This document shows, one piece after another, positions 1-5,764 of a DNA stretch of 8,185 nt. This DNA is from Peptostreptococcaceae bacterium (lineage in GTDB: Bacteria; Bacillota_A; Clostridia; Peptostreptococcales; Acidaminobacteraceae). The notes beneath the pieces are model-generated. The model did no database searches and was not told where the DNA came from. It saw nothing but the letters and a program-made list of their open reading frames with translations. The translations under genes and the position numbers were made by a program. Position 1 is the stretch's first letter, and every line of letters begins with the position of its first letter. The stretch is from positions 1-8,185 of the forward strand of contig JABXKX010000037.1 of NCBI GenBank assembly GCA_013619035.1, written 5' to 3'.

Positions 1-152
1 TTGATAGGATGTTTGGGTGTCAATTGTTCCGATATCTTCTCAAAAACATAACCATTACCCAAATAATTACCCGCTTCATCCATAACAATGAAAATATTCT
101 TTCTATCATTACCTTGTATACCTTCTTTTGGATTAAATATTTTAATATTCAT
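1..152 (-). CDS. N-terminal fragment of a small protein, possibly a GNAT-type acetyltransferase
   Basis: The reading frame is open from an ATG at 150-152 leftward off the window edge, giving 50 residues beginning MNIKIFNPKEG. A purine-rich AGGGGG lies 5 bases upstream of the ATG, so the start is well supported. The visible part has a beta-strand (NIFIVMDEAGN) followed by a turn and a second strand (YLGNGYVFEKI). This alternation, with an acidic turn and a Gly-rich YLGNGYVF, resembles the opening strands of GNAT-family N-acetyltransferases. The acetyl-CoA binding motif would lie outside the window, so the family call is an inference. The gene is divergent from the RND exporter at 247. I am confident of the gene and unsure of its function. 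Confidence 0.7.
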   Translation of the reverse strand, partial: MNIKIFNPKEGIQGNDRKNIFIVMDEAGNYLGNGYVFEKISEQLTPKHPI

Positions 153-168
153 AATACCCCCTGATCAT

Positions 169-198
169 ATTATATCAGAAAACATTTCATACTTTCAG
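169..198 (-). promoter_or_regulatory. Putative sigma-A promoter for the leftward gene at 152
   Basis: On the minus strand a perfect TATAAT (169-174) lies 18 bases from CTGAAA (193-198), a 4-of-6 match to TTGACA. The predicted transcript start, near 162, would leave a very short leader that just includes the AGGGGG ribosome binding site. This tight fit is the main reason for doubt. Confidence 0.4.
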
Positions 199-234
199 TC
201 ATGAATTACTTAAATCATAATGGGTATATAGATG

Positions 235-242
235 AAAGGAGG
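235..242 (+). promoter_or_regulatory. Ribosome binding site that fixes the RND exporter start at 247
   Basis: AAAGGAGG at 235-242 is a near-perfect Shine-Dalgarno sequence and ends 4 bases before the ATG at 247. An upstream in-frame ATG at 232 would translate this site as Met-Lys-Gly-Gly, which is a typical sign of an over-long start call. Confidence 0.75.
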
Positions 243-246
243 TTTT

Positions 247-2259
247 ATGCAAAATTATATTTTATTTATACAAAAGTTTAGAAAATACCTTTTTCTGTTA
301 TTTATCGTCATGATGATTTTTGCAGTTATAGGCGTCACTCGGCTCAATATCAATGCAAACTTTGATATTTTTAAATTATCCGACTCCAAACATCAAGAGT
401 TAATGGTTGATATGGAAGAGGTTTTTGGAAAAAGCGATCAAACACTTTTGATGATTGAAAGTCATACCACCATCGAAGGCGATATAGAAACTATCGATAA
501 TTTAATGGATGATTTACTTCCAAATAATTTTATATCTCCTAAGACTTTGTTAAGTTTAAGTGGCGAAGGTGATATAGAAACAAAAGCATCACAATTAGGA
601 CCATTATCACCAGTTATCTTTAAAGACGATATGACATACATAACCTATTCACTTAAAGTTGAAAGCGACTTTGATTTTGATACATTATACGATGCTTTAG
701 ATAAAAATAATTTTACCTATTATCTTAGTGGTACCGCATATATGCAGTACGAAATTATAAATATGATTACCATCATACTCATGTTAATTCCACCAATAGC
801 TATGATTCTTATTTTACTAACTTTCAGATCACAGTTGCATTCTTTTAAAGCTGCAATATTATCTATTTTACCTGCTGGTATTGCTGCTTTATGGACATTA
901 GGTCTTGCAGGATGGTTTGGTGGCGAAGTCTCCATAATTACTGTTCTAGCGCCTATTTTCTCTATTGTAATAGGTTCTGCCGATGGTTTGCACTTTATCA
1001 GTCATATGGAAGATGAGTATTATAAAGGGCAGAATAACATTACCTCTTTAACACAGACGTTAAACCTTGTTGGTATGCCTATGTTCATTACTACAACCAC
1101 TTCAATGGCAGGTTTTTTAGGATTACTACTTATTAAAACTGATGCTATAAGAGATCTTGCACTCTTTGCATCAATAGGGATTTTTTTAGCAGGTTTGGTC
1201 ACGTGGTATGTTCTACCACTTATTTTTACAGGCTCTATAATATTAAAGTCTGCTTCACACAAAGACTTTAATCAACATATTAAAAAAGCATGGGGAAAAC
1301 CTAGTTTTATTGGGATTGCACTATTACTATTAATTTCAATAACATTTATCCCTCGAATCAGTACTGAGTTTAATCAATTGATGTTCTTTAAACAATCCAA
1401 TCCCGTACAAAAGAATTTCGAGAAAATATTGGATATTAACGGTGGTGCTATACCTCTATATTATTTTGGTACCACTACTCTTGATGAAAGAGAAGAAACA
1501 ATCATCGCTTTAGATAATATGTTGACTGATTTAGAGAAGGAAACCACAGTCAACAAAGTTATGAATCCCCTTTCAATGGTTGGAAATATTGAAACGCCAT
1601 CATTAACACTACTCAATCAAGCAAAAGAATTTATAAGGATTAATAATAATACAATTTATTATCGAATCATGATTTTCCCAAGAGATCTTAAAAATGATAC
1701 CCTCACAGAAATCGTCTCAAAAATAGAAACATATGAGGACGTAGAGGGTCAACTGGTTGGGATACAGTTTTTAATAAAAGAATTGAACACCTCTATTATT
1801 AGTGGTCAATTAAAAAGTATCTTTTTTACATTGGTTCTGATTATTATTATGCTTCTTATCTTATTAAGATCGATAAAGCTTACTATAATTGCCTGTTTAC
1901 CTATTGTCTTAACCAGCATTATTTTATATGGTTTCTTAGGACTTACACAGATTTCTTTGAGCATTACAAGTACAACAATATTTAGTATTTCACTTGGTAT
2001 TGGTGTAGATTATGCCATACATTATATTGCTATATACAAATACTATAAAGATCTCAATCATCAATATCCCCGAGAAGAAGCTCTTAAGTATAGTTCAAGA
2101 CCTATTCTAGCCAATGCTTTTGGATTATCACTTGGTATGACAGCTCTATGGTTATCACCGCTTCTTATTCATCAGCACATCTCAATTCTGATGTGGATCG
2201 CAATGATGACTTCAGTAGGCATTAGTTTAACTTTAATACCGACTCTACTCAAAAATTAA
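247..2259 (+). CDS. RND superfamily (MMPL / HAE3-like) membrane exporter
   Basis: This 670-residue integral membrane protein, counted from the ATG at 247, has the two-fold internal repeat of RND transporters. It has a TM helix at about 14-30, an extracytoplasmic domain at about 31-168, and TM helices 2-6 at about 170-335. The second half repeats this with a TM at about 352-370, another loop domain and five TMs at about 523-665. The conserved TM4/TM10 acidic motif is present in both halves as GSADGLHF (Asp246) and GIGVDYAIHY (Asp588), matching the GxxxDyxxH pattern that MMPL and HAE3 proteins use for proton coupling. By family it would use the proton gradient to move lipids or other hydrophobic compounds across the membrane; the substrate is unknown. 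No membrane-fusion or outer-membrane partner is adjacent, which suits a single-membrane cell. At 670 residues it is somewhat short for the family. No convincing promoter was found upstream. Confidence 0.9.
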   Translation: MQNYILFIQKFRKYLFLLFIVMMIFAVIGVTRLNINANFDIFKLSDSKHQELMVDMEEVFGKSDQTLLMIESHTTIEGDIETIDNLMDDLLPNNFISPKTLLSLSGEGDIETKASQLGPLSPVIFKDDMTYITYSLKVESDFDFDTLYDALDKNNFTYYLSGTAYMQYEIINMITIILMLIPPIAMILILLTFRSQLHSFKAAILSILPAGIAALWTLGLAGWFGGEVSIITVLAPIFSIVIGSADGLHFISHMEDEYYKGQNNITSLTQTLNLVGMPMFITTTTSMAGFLGLLLIKTDAIRDLALFASIGIFLAGLVTWYVLPLIFTGSIILKSASHKDFNQHIKKAWGKPSFIGIALLLLISITFIPRISTEFNQLMFFKQSNPVQKNFEKILDINGGAIPLYYFGTTTLDEREETIIALDNMLTDLEKETTVNKVMNPLSMVGNIETPSLTLLNQAKEFIRINNNTIYYRIMIFPRDLKNDTLTEIVSKIETYEDVEGQLVGIQFLIKELNTSIISGQLKSIFFTLVLIIIMLLILLRSIKLTIIACLPIVLTSIILYGFLGLTQISLSITSTTIFSISLGIGVDYAIHYIAIYKYYKDLNHQYPREEALKYSSRPILANAFGLSLGMTALWLSPLLIHQHISILMWIAMMTSVGISLTLIPTLLKN

Positions 2260-2265
2260 AAAAAA

Positions 2266-2288
2266 TAAGCAACTCATTGAGTTGCTTA
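2266..2288 (-). terminator. Rho-independent terminator of the 44-residue gene, probably bidirectional
   Basis: A 10-bp perfect stem (TAAGCAACTC / GAGTTGCTTA) has a 3-base loop. On the minus strand it is followed by a run of eight T after TTA, a classic U-tract. On the plus strand it sits 6 bases after the exporter stop, with a poorer tail (AATTCTT), so termination there is likely but weaker. The minus-strand stop codon (2286-2288) lies within the stem. Confidence 0.8.
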
Positions 2289-2420
2289 ATTCTTAAAAAT
2301 ATTACCAAGGAAGTTTGTACCTTTTCCATGGATAGTTGCTTCATCTAAAAACTTACCGTTTTTTAAGCTATAATCCTTTGGTGTTAACTTTCTTTCTTTA
2401 TTCTTTTGATTTGTCTTCAT
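2286..2420 (-). CDS. Uncharacterised 44-residue basic protein
   Basis: A short ORF begins MKTNQKNKERKLTPKDYSLK and ends GTNFLGNIFKN. I do not recognise the family. It is lysine-rich at the N-terminus, with no signal peptide, membrane segment or Cys. It ends in a Gly- and Phe-containing segment (HGKGTNFLGNIFKN) that may be conserved. GGAGG at 2427-2431 stands 6 bases before the ATG. A near-consensus promoter lies upstream (2453-2481), and a terminator with a strong U-tract overlaps the stop. A complete, isolated transcription unit around a 44-codon frame is strong evidence for a real expressed gene and argues against a chance ORF. It could be a small regulatory or ribosome-associated protein, but nothing in the sequence decides this. 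Confidence 0.75.
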   Translation of the reverse strand: MKTNQKNKERKLTPKDYSLKNGKFLDEATIHGKGTNFLGNIFKN

Positions 2421-2452
2421 ATTATGCCTCCATTCAATAGTAGTTGAATAGA

Positions 2453-2481
2453 ATTATAGTAAGATTTGAAAGCAAAGTCAA
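2453..2481 (-). promoter_or_regulatory. Near-consensus sigma-A promoter for the 44-residue gene
   Basis: On the minus strand TTGACT (2476-2481) and a perfect TATAAT (2453-2458) are separated by exactly 17 bases. The expected start is near 2446, giving a leader of about 26 bases that contains GGAGG. This is the best promoter match in the window, implying substantial expression of the small gene. Confidence 0.75.
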
Positions 2482-2609
2482 TACAAATTATCAGAATATT
2501 CTAACTAGGCAATTTATTTTAATGCTTACAATTAAAATTGAACTCTGTACCTGTATTTGCAACAATTCCAGGAAAACGTTTACATTCTCATTTGTTCAAA
2601 AAATACACA

Positions 2610-2628
2610 AAACTCTCATTGAGAGTTT
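2610..2628 (-). terminator. Rho-independent terminator of the RarD gene
   Basis: An 8-bp perfect stem (AAACTCTC / GAGAGTTT) has an ATT loop on the plus strand. Read on the minus strand, it is followed by TGTGTATTTTTT. The stop codon of the gene (2627-2629) overlaps the upstream arm, so the hairpin starts at the last codon. Confidence 0.75.
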
Positions 2629-3508
2629 ATGTTGTCAACATTTTAATTTGAGAATATATAAAGCATAACAATCCTGCCCATATAATTAAAAACGGTATCA
2701 ATTCTGCCATACTAAATGGTTCTTTAAAAACAAAAATACCTAAACATAATCCTATTGTTGGGGCAATATATTGCAAAAAACCAACCACTTTTAATGGCAG
2801 TCTTTTTGTACCTTCAGCATACAATAATAGTGGTACAGCCGTAACAATACCACTAAGTGCTATCAAGATCCAAAATGACGGTTCTAAGTTACCTACAATA
2901 CCTTGACCAGATACTTCTGAAAATATCAAATAAATGCTGGCAGGTATCCCTACAATCAAAGTTTCAAATCCCAGTCCCATTAATGAAGATAGATGTGACT
3001 TCTTCTTAAGCAATCCATAAATCGCAAATGAGACGGCCAGTATAAGTGCTAATATAGGCACTTTACCATAAAATATAACTTTTACCATCACACCAGTTGC
3101 AGCTAAGCCGATACCTATTTTTTGTAGTCCATCAAGCTGTTCTCTATAAAACAAACTCCCCAGTAACGTTAGAACCAACGGATTCATGTAATAACCTAAA
3201 CTGGTTTCAATAACATAACCATTATTAACACCCCAAATATATGTCAACCAATTGATTGAAATAAACAGAGCTGGCCCTAAAGTTAACCACCAATTTTTCT
3301 TATCCTTTAAGAGATTGATGAATATTTTTATGTTCTTCTGTTGTATCATTATTAGTGTCACAAAAATTAGCGACCAAACCACTCGATGCACAAATATCTG
3401 ATAAGGATTAAGTGCACTTACAAGCTTCCAATACAGTGGTAATAGTCCCCAAAGTACAAAAGCTACCCCCCCTGATGTTAATCCTTTTATATAATTTTTT
3501 TTGTCCAT
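2627..3508 (-). CDS. rarD: RarD-type EamA-family permease
   Basis: This 293-residue, roughly ten-TM protein belongs to the drug/metabolite transporter superfamily (EamA). The N-terminus has the RarD signature: a WGLLPLYWK motif at about 20-28, then a helix ending in HRVVWS at about 41-46. Both are typical of RarD and distinguish it from other EamA proteins. Length matches the family (about 290-300). The role is inner-membrane transport. The name comes from chloramphenicol sensitivity in E. coli relatives, and the natural substrate is not established. The start is set by GGAGG 4 bases before the ATG. The gene follows the selenoprotein gene on the same strand after 76 bases, but a terminator lies between. 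A TATGAT at 3529-3534 could serve as a -10 box, though no good -35 accompanies it. Confidence 0.9.
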   Translation of the reverse strand: MDKKNYIKGLTSGGVAFVLWGLLPLYWKLVSALNPYQIFVHRVVWSLIFVTLIMIQQKNIKIFINLLKDKKNWWLTLGPALFISINWLTYIWGVNNGYVIETSLGYYMNPLVLTLLGSLFYREQLDGLQKIGIGLAATGVMVKVIFYGKVPILALILAVSFAIYGLLKKKSHLSSLMGLGFETLIVGIPASIYLIFSEVSGQGIVGNLEPSFWILIALSGIVTAVPLLLYAEGTKRLPLKVVGFLQYIAPTIGLCLGIFVFKEPFSMAELIPFLIIWAGLLCFIYSQIKMLTT

Positions 3509-3558
3509 AGGACCTCCAGCCTTATGGTATCATATCTCTTGAAAAAGACATAGAAAAA

Positions 3559-3576
3559 AGCAACTCTAAAGTTGCT
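3559..3576 (-). terminator. Rho-independent terminator of the selenoprotein gene
   Basis: A 7-bp perfect stem (AGCAACT / AGTTGCT) with a 4-base loop begins 8 bases after the selenoprotein stop codon. On the minus strand it runs straight into TTTTTT. The stem core is the same GCAACT/AGTTGC as the terminator at 2266-2288. It marks the end of the Sec-containing frame and separates it from rarD. Confidence 0.8.
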
Positions 3577-3584
3577 CACATTGA

Positions 3585-3815
3585 TTAACCGTTTTTAGCA
3601 GCTAATAATTTTTCTTTATTTAAACCAACAACTGCTTCGCCATCAATTAAGAATGATGGAACACCCATAAGTTTATTTTTCATCATTAATTTTCTTGCGT
3701 CCATATCTTCTGATACGTTGTGCTCTGTGTATTCAATATCGTTTGCTTTAAGGAACTCCTTAGCAGGTACACAATGAGGTCACGTTGATGTTGTAAACAT
3801 AATAATCTCTTTCAT
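3585..3815 (-). CDS. Glutaredoxin-like selenoprotein with a Sec-Pro-His-Cys active site
   Basis: Reading through one in-frame TGA (3780-3782) gives 76 residues: MKEIIMFTTST, Sec12, Pro-His-Cys15, then about 61 more. It matches short glutaredoxin/YruB-like proteins throughout: first beta-strand KEIIMFTTST, redox motif UPHC replacing CPxC, helix VPAKEFLKAN, strand IEYTEHNVS, the cis-Pro motif MGVPSF (Pro53), and the Gly motif GEAVVGLNKEKL (Gly64). Length is typical for the family. Sec replaces the N-terminal, nucleophilic Cys, the position where selenium most increases reactivity. The likely role is cytosolic thiol-disulfide or peroxide-linked redox chemistry; the partner is unknown. AGGAGG at 3821-3826 stands 5 bases before the ATG. 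Promoter and terminator flank the full frame, so the part after the TGA belongs to the gene. SelB is encoded in the same window. Frame and family are seen directly; Sec insertion is inferred. Confidence 0.9.
3744..3765 (-). promoter_or_regulatory. Bacterial SECIS-like hairpin in the selenoprotein coding sequence
   Basis: On the minus strand, starting 15 bases after the UGA, a stem-loop can be drawn. It has outer stem TGC/GCA (3 bp), a 2-base AA bulge on the 3' side, inner stem TAAGG/CCTTA (5 bp) and apical loop AGTT. The loop starts 23 bases after the UGA and has G as its second base. Known bacterial SECIS elements are short hairpins directly downstream of UGA, with a G in the first two loop positions and a loop roughly 16-37 bases away, so this fits. 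The SelB C-terminal winged helices would bind it. Confidence 0.75.
3780..3782 (-). other. In-frame UGA selenocysteine codon
   Basis: This TGA, codon 12, falls exactly where the first Cys of a CxxC redox motif is expected, and is followed by Pro-His-Cys. Clear glutaredoxin homology continues in the same frame on both sides, with no other in-frame stop. Confidence 0.88.
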
Positions 3816-3843
3816 AAAATCCTCCTATTTGTTTGTTAGTTCA

Positions 3844-3871
3844 ATTATAACACTCTTTGGATTTAATTCAA
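3844..3871 (-). promoter_or_regulatory. Extended -10 sigma-A promoter for the selenoprotein gene
   Basis: On the minus strand TTGAAT (3866-3871) lies 16 bases from a perfect TATAAT (3844-3849). The -10 box is preceded by TGT, forming an extended TGnTATAAT. Transcription would begin near 3837, leaving a leader of about 20 bases with the AGGAGG site. Confidence 0.65.
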
Positions 3872-3895
3872 TTTATTGAGTATTACGAAATTTAA

Positions 3896-3924
3896 TGTTA
3901 TATATAGAAAAACTATATATAACA
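3896..3924. repeat. Perfect 12-bp inverted repeat between divergent genes, possible operator
   Basis: TGTTATATATAG and its exact complement CTATATATAACA flank a 5-base A tract. The repeat lies 25 bases upstream of the selenoprotein -35 box and about 90 bases before the lipoprotein start at 4012. Its arms are A/T-only apart from two G/C pairs per arm and no T-run follows on the plus strand, so it does not look like a terminator. It may bind a dimeric regulator acting on one or both divergent genes. Confidence 0.5.
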
Positions 3925-4011
3925 GAAATTTTATTATTCCTAACTTTTTGCAACATCTGCATATTTTGTACCGAATGATGGTATTATGGCATTATACAAG
4001 GAGGTACTATT

Positions 4012-4878
4012 ATGAAAAAACTTATTTTAAGCATATTATTACTTTCACTTTTGGGCTGTAATGATGATGTCATTAATAACACAGATACCAATAAATCTCT
4101 TGATACTGTAGAAGTTGAAGAGACTGTTATAGAGACTTTTGAAGAAACATCCGAAGAAAATGTCGCGATGAAACCAATGACGCTTGAGGTTGGTAAATCA
4201 ACCGTCTTATACGCTGCAGCTGACGGACTAGATATCACAGCTGATTTATATCTCATCGACGAGACTTCCCCACTATTTATTCTCTTTCATAAAGCGAGTT
4301 GGAGTCGCGGTGAATACAAAGACACTGCTCTGAAGCTAAATAAAATGGGTTATAATGCTATGGCTGTTGATCAACGATCAGGTATGGCTTGTAATGGTAT
4401 TGTAAACGAAACAGCTAAACGTGCAACTGAAAAGGGCTTTGCAACCAATTATTCTGATGCTTCTAAGGATGTCAAAGCTTCAATTCAATATGCAATTGAT
4501 CACTTCGATACTGATATCTATGTTTTAGGCAGTTCCTATTCTGCATCTTTGGTTTTAGTTCTATCCCAAAAATACGCAGAAAATGTAAAAGGCATTTTTG
4601 CTTTTTCTCCAGGTGAGTATTTTTCATATGCAGGAAGATCCATTGCAGAAAACACAGAAAAATTAACGATACCTACTTTTATCACCTCTGGAAGTTATGA
4701 AACAGATGATTGGCAACGTATTTTTGACAGTGTTGGTTCAGATTATAAATTCGCATTTTATCCTGAAGAATTCGGTAGACATGGATCAGAATCCTTATGG
4801 GAGAGTACAAAAGAAAATACAGAGTTCTGGATGGCCATAGAATACTTCTTAGAACAAATCGAAGAGGATGCTAATTAG
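4012..4878 (+). CDS. Lipoprotein with alpha/beta-hydrolase fold
   Basis: This 288-residue protein starts with a lipoprotein signal peptide. MKKLILSILLLSLLGC has a lipobox LLGC, so Cys16 would be lipidated and the protein anchored outside the membrane. Residues 17-55 are an acidic, Thr/Glu-rich linker. The hydrolase domain spans about 58-282. It contains a strand and turn (FILFHKASWSRGEY), a VDQRSG segment, the nucleophile elbow LGSSYS with candidate Ser175, Asp232/Asp233 after the SGSYE strand, and candidate catalytic His257 in EFGRHGSES. The order Ser-Asp-His is as expected for the fold and closest in style to dienelactone-hydrolase-like esterases or peptidases. The elbow has Ser where the last Gly of GxSxG is usual. 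Substrate is unknown. AGGAGG lies 7 bases before the ATG; no clear promoter was found. It is divergent from the selenoprotein and converges on the GerMN gene. Confidence 0.85.
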   Translation: MKKLILSILLLSLLGCNDDVINNTDTNKSLDTVEVEETVIETFEETSEENVAMKPMTLEVGKSTVLYAAADGLDITADLYLIDETSPLFILFHKASWSRGEYKDTALKLNKMGYNAMAVDQRSGMACNGIVNETAKRATEKGFATNYSDASKDVKASIQYAIDHFDTDIYVLGSSYSASLVLVLSQKYAENVKGIFAFSPGEYFSYAGRSIAENTEKLTIPTFITSGSYETDDWQRIFDSVGSDYKFAFYPEEFGRHGSESLWESTKENTEFWMAIEYFLEQIEEDAN

Positions 4879-4887
4879 CATCCTCTT
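4862..4887. terminator. Shared bidirectional terminator between convergent genes
   Basis: A perfect 26-base palindrome forms an 11-bp stem (AAGAGGATGCT / AGCATCCTCTT) with loop AATT. It holds the stop of the lipoprotein gene (4876-4878) and overlaps the stop of the GerMN gene (4886-4888). The stem is strong but the U-tracts are weak on both sides: AATTATTG on plus, CGATTTGTTCT on minus. Termination is likely but perhaps incomplete. Confidence 0.65.
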
Positions 4888-5761
4888 AATTATTGTAATA
4901 TAAAATTTTCCAAACGCCACTTTCTTTGATTACTGGCCAAGAAAAAGTGAGTTCTAAAGGGCTCTCTGAGTCCAATATAATATCTTCAGTATTCGCAAAT
5001 TCCCTAAGAACATATTTCACTTGAATCAAATATTGTCCCTTTTCTCGTTTTGCAAATATATATCTTTGAGTATAACCTTTGATATCATTTCTAATCAATA
5101 ACATCGATTCTCTAAAATCATCAAAATTGACATATTGTTTACTCTCACTATCAATCATATCATATGCTAAATCATATCGTCCTAAGGTTACATATTCTAA
5201 GAATTTTTTAACGATATCCTTATGTGTTAATTCCTTAGCCTGAACAATAGTTGTATTTCTTGATAACGGAATGGATAAAGCTGCTAATTCAATATCATTC
5301 ATACGTTTTCCATCTATAAGAATTTGTACTGAATCGACCGGATCTAATTCCGTTAGGGTATTAACAATACTCATAACATTAAGATACAATCTTTCATCTT
5401 TTGCTTCTAAGAATTTTTTTGAAAGATTAACATAACAAATACGATCTGATGTTTCAACCGATAAGATATCCACTTCATCATTTATGGGTGTCTGATAAGA
5501 TTCTATTTTCGAACCCTTTTTTAGTTCTTTTACAGCAGCCAATTCAGTTTCTAACTTTTCTACGTTAAATGTTCTGTTTTCACTAATCAACTGGTCTTCA
5601 AATATAAAATATAACCTAGTATACTGAGTTGTACCTTTAGAATAAGGTGAAATAACCGTTAAACCTTCTGCATCATTATACGAAATACCATTGCCCGACA
5701 TAATTAAAAATACGATACTCAGTACCAGTAATAAGAGAATAATTATAAATAATCTTTTCAT
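4886..5761 (-). CDS. Membrane-anchored GerMN-domain protein, third gene of the two-component operon
   Basis: This 291-residue protein has one N-terminal membrane helix (about 3-21) with no lipobox Cys, so it is probably membrane-anchored and faces outward. A GerMN domain follows at about 46-155: the opening strand TRLYFIFEDQLISENR, strand DRICYVNLSKKF, and the hallmark SIVNTLTELDPVDSVQILID with GK after it. The C-terminal part, about 178-291, has helices VKKFLEYVTLGRYDLAYDMI and then strands ending in SGVWKILYY, like an NTF2-like domain. GerMN domains occur in the spore protein GerM and in actinobacterial LpqB. The ATG lies 3 bases after the kinase stop; a usable AAAGGA lies 12 bases upstream, inside the kinase gene. 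Co-transcription with the kinase is near certain, and a role modulating that sensor or the envelope is the natural inference. It may be the operon's last gene, given the hairpin at its stop. Confidence 0.85.
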   Translation of the reverse strand: MKRLFIIILLLLVLSIVFLIMSGNGISYNDAEGLTVISPYSKGTTQYTRLYFIFEDQLISENRTFNVEKLETELAAVKELKKGSKIESYQTPINDEVDILSVETSDRICYVNLSKKFLEAKDERLYLNVMSIVNTLTELDPVDSVQILIDGKRMNDIELAALSIPLSRNTTIVQAKELTHKDIVKKFLEYVTLGRYDLAYDMIDSESKQYVNFDDFRESMLLIRNDIKGYTQRYIFAKREKGQYLIQVKYVLREFANTEDIILDSESPLELTFSWPVIKESGVWKILYYNN

Positions 5762-5764
5762 ATC

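Noticed and set aside
232..246. ATG at 232 as the exporter start
   Set aside because: It would translate the AAAGGAGG ribosome binding site; the ATG at 247 is better placed and begins a normal family N-terminus.
720..1262. Two minus-strand frames within the RND exporter
   Set aside because: They lie antisense to a well-supported membrane protein gene and have no ribosome binding site or recognisable domain.
2444..2668. 74-codon plus-strand frame
   Set aside because: It crosses the small gene's promoter, the RarD terminator and the end of rarD. It has no ribosome binding site, and its composition looks non-coding.
3780..3782. TGA as tryptophan (mollicute-type code)
   Set aside because: Other genes in the window use TGG for Trp throughout, no other in-frame TGA is needed, and Trp at a redox-Cys position makes no sense for the family.
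3585..3815. TGA at 3780-3782 as a disabling mutation in a glutaredoxin pseudogene
   Set aside because: It is the only lesion, falls exactly on the redox Cys, has a SECIS-like hairpin after it, retains intact expression signals, and selB is nearby. A decaying gene would not show this combination.
3896..3924. Inverted repeat read as a rho-independent terminator
   Set aside because: The stem is almost entirely A/T, no T-run follows on the plus strand, and no gene ends there on either strand.
3876..4256. Plus frame at 3876-4061 and minus frame at 3984-4256
   Set aside because: Both overlap the lipoprotein gene start in other frames. The first crosses the inverted repeat and the lipoprotein's ribosome binding site, and the second is an antisense shadow.
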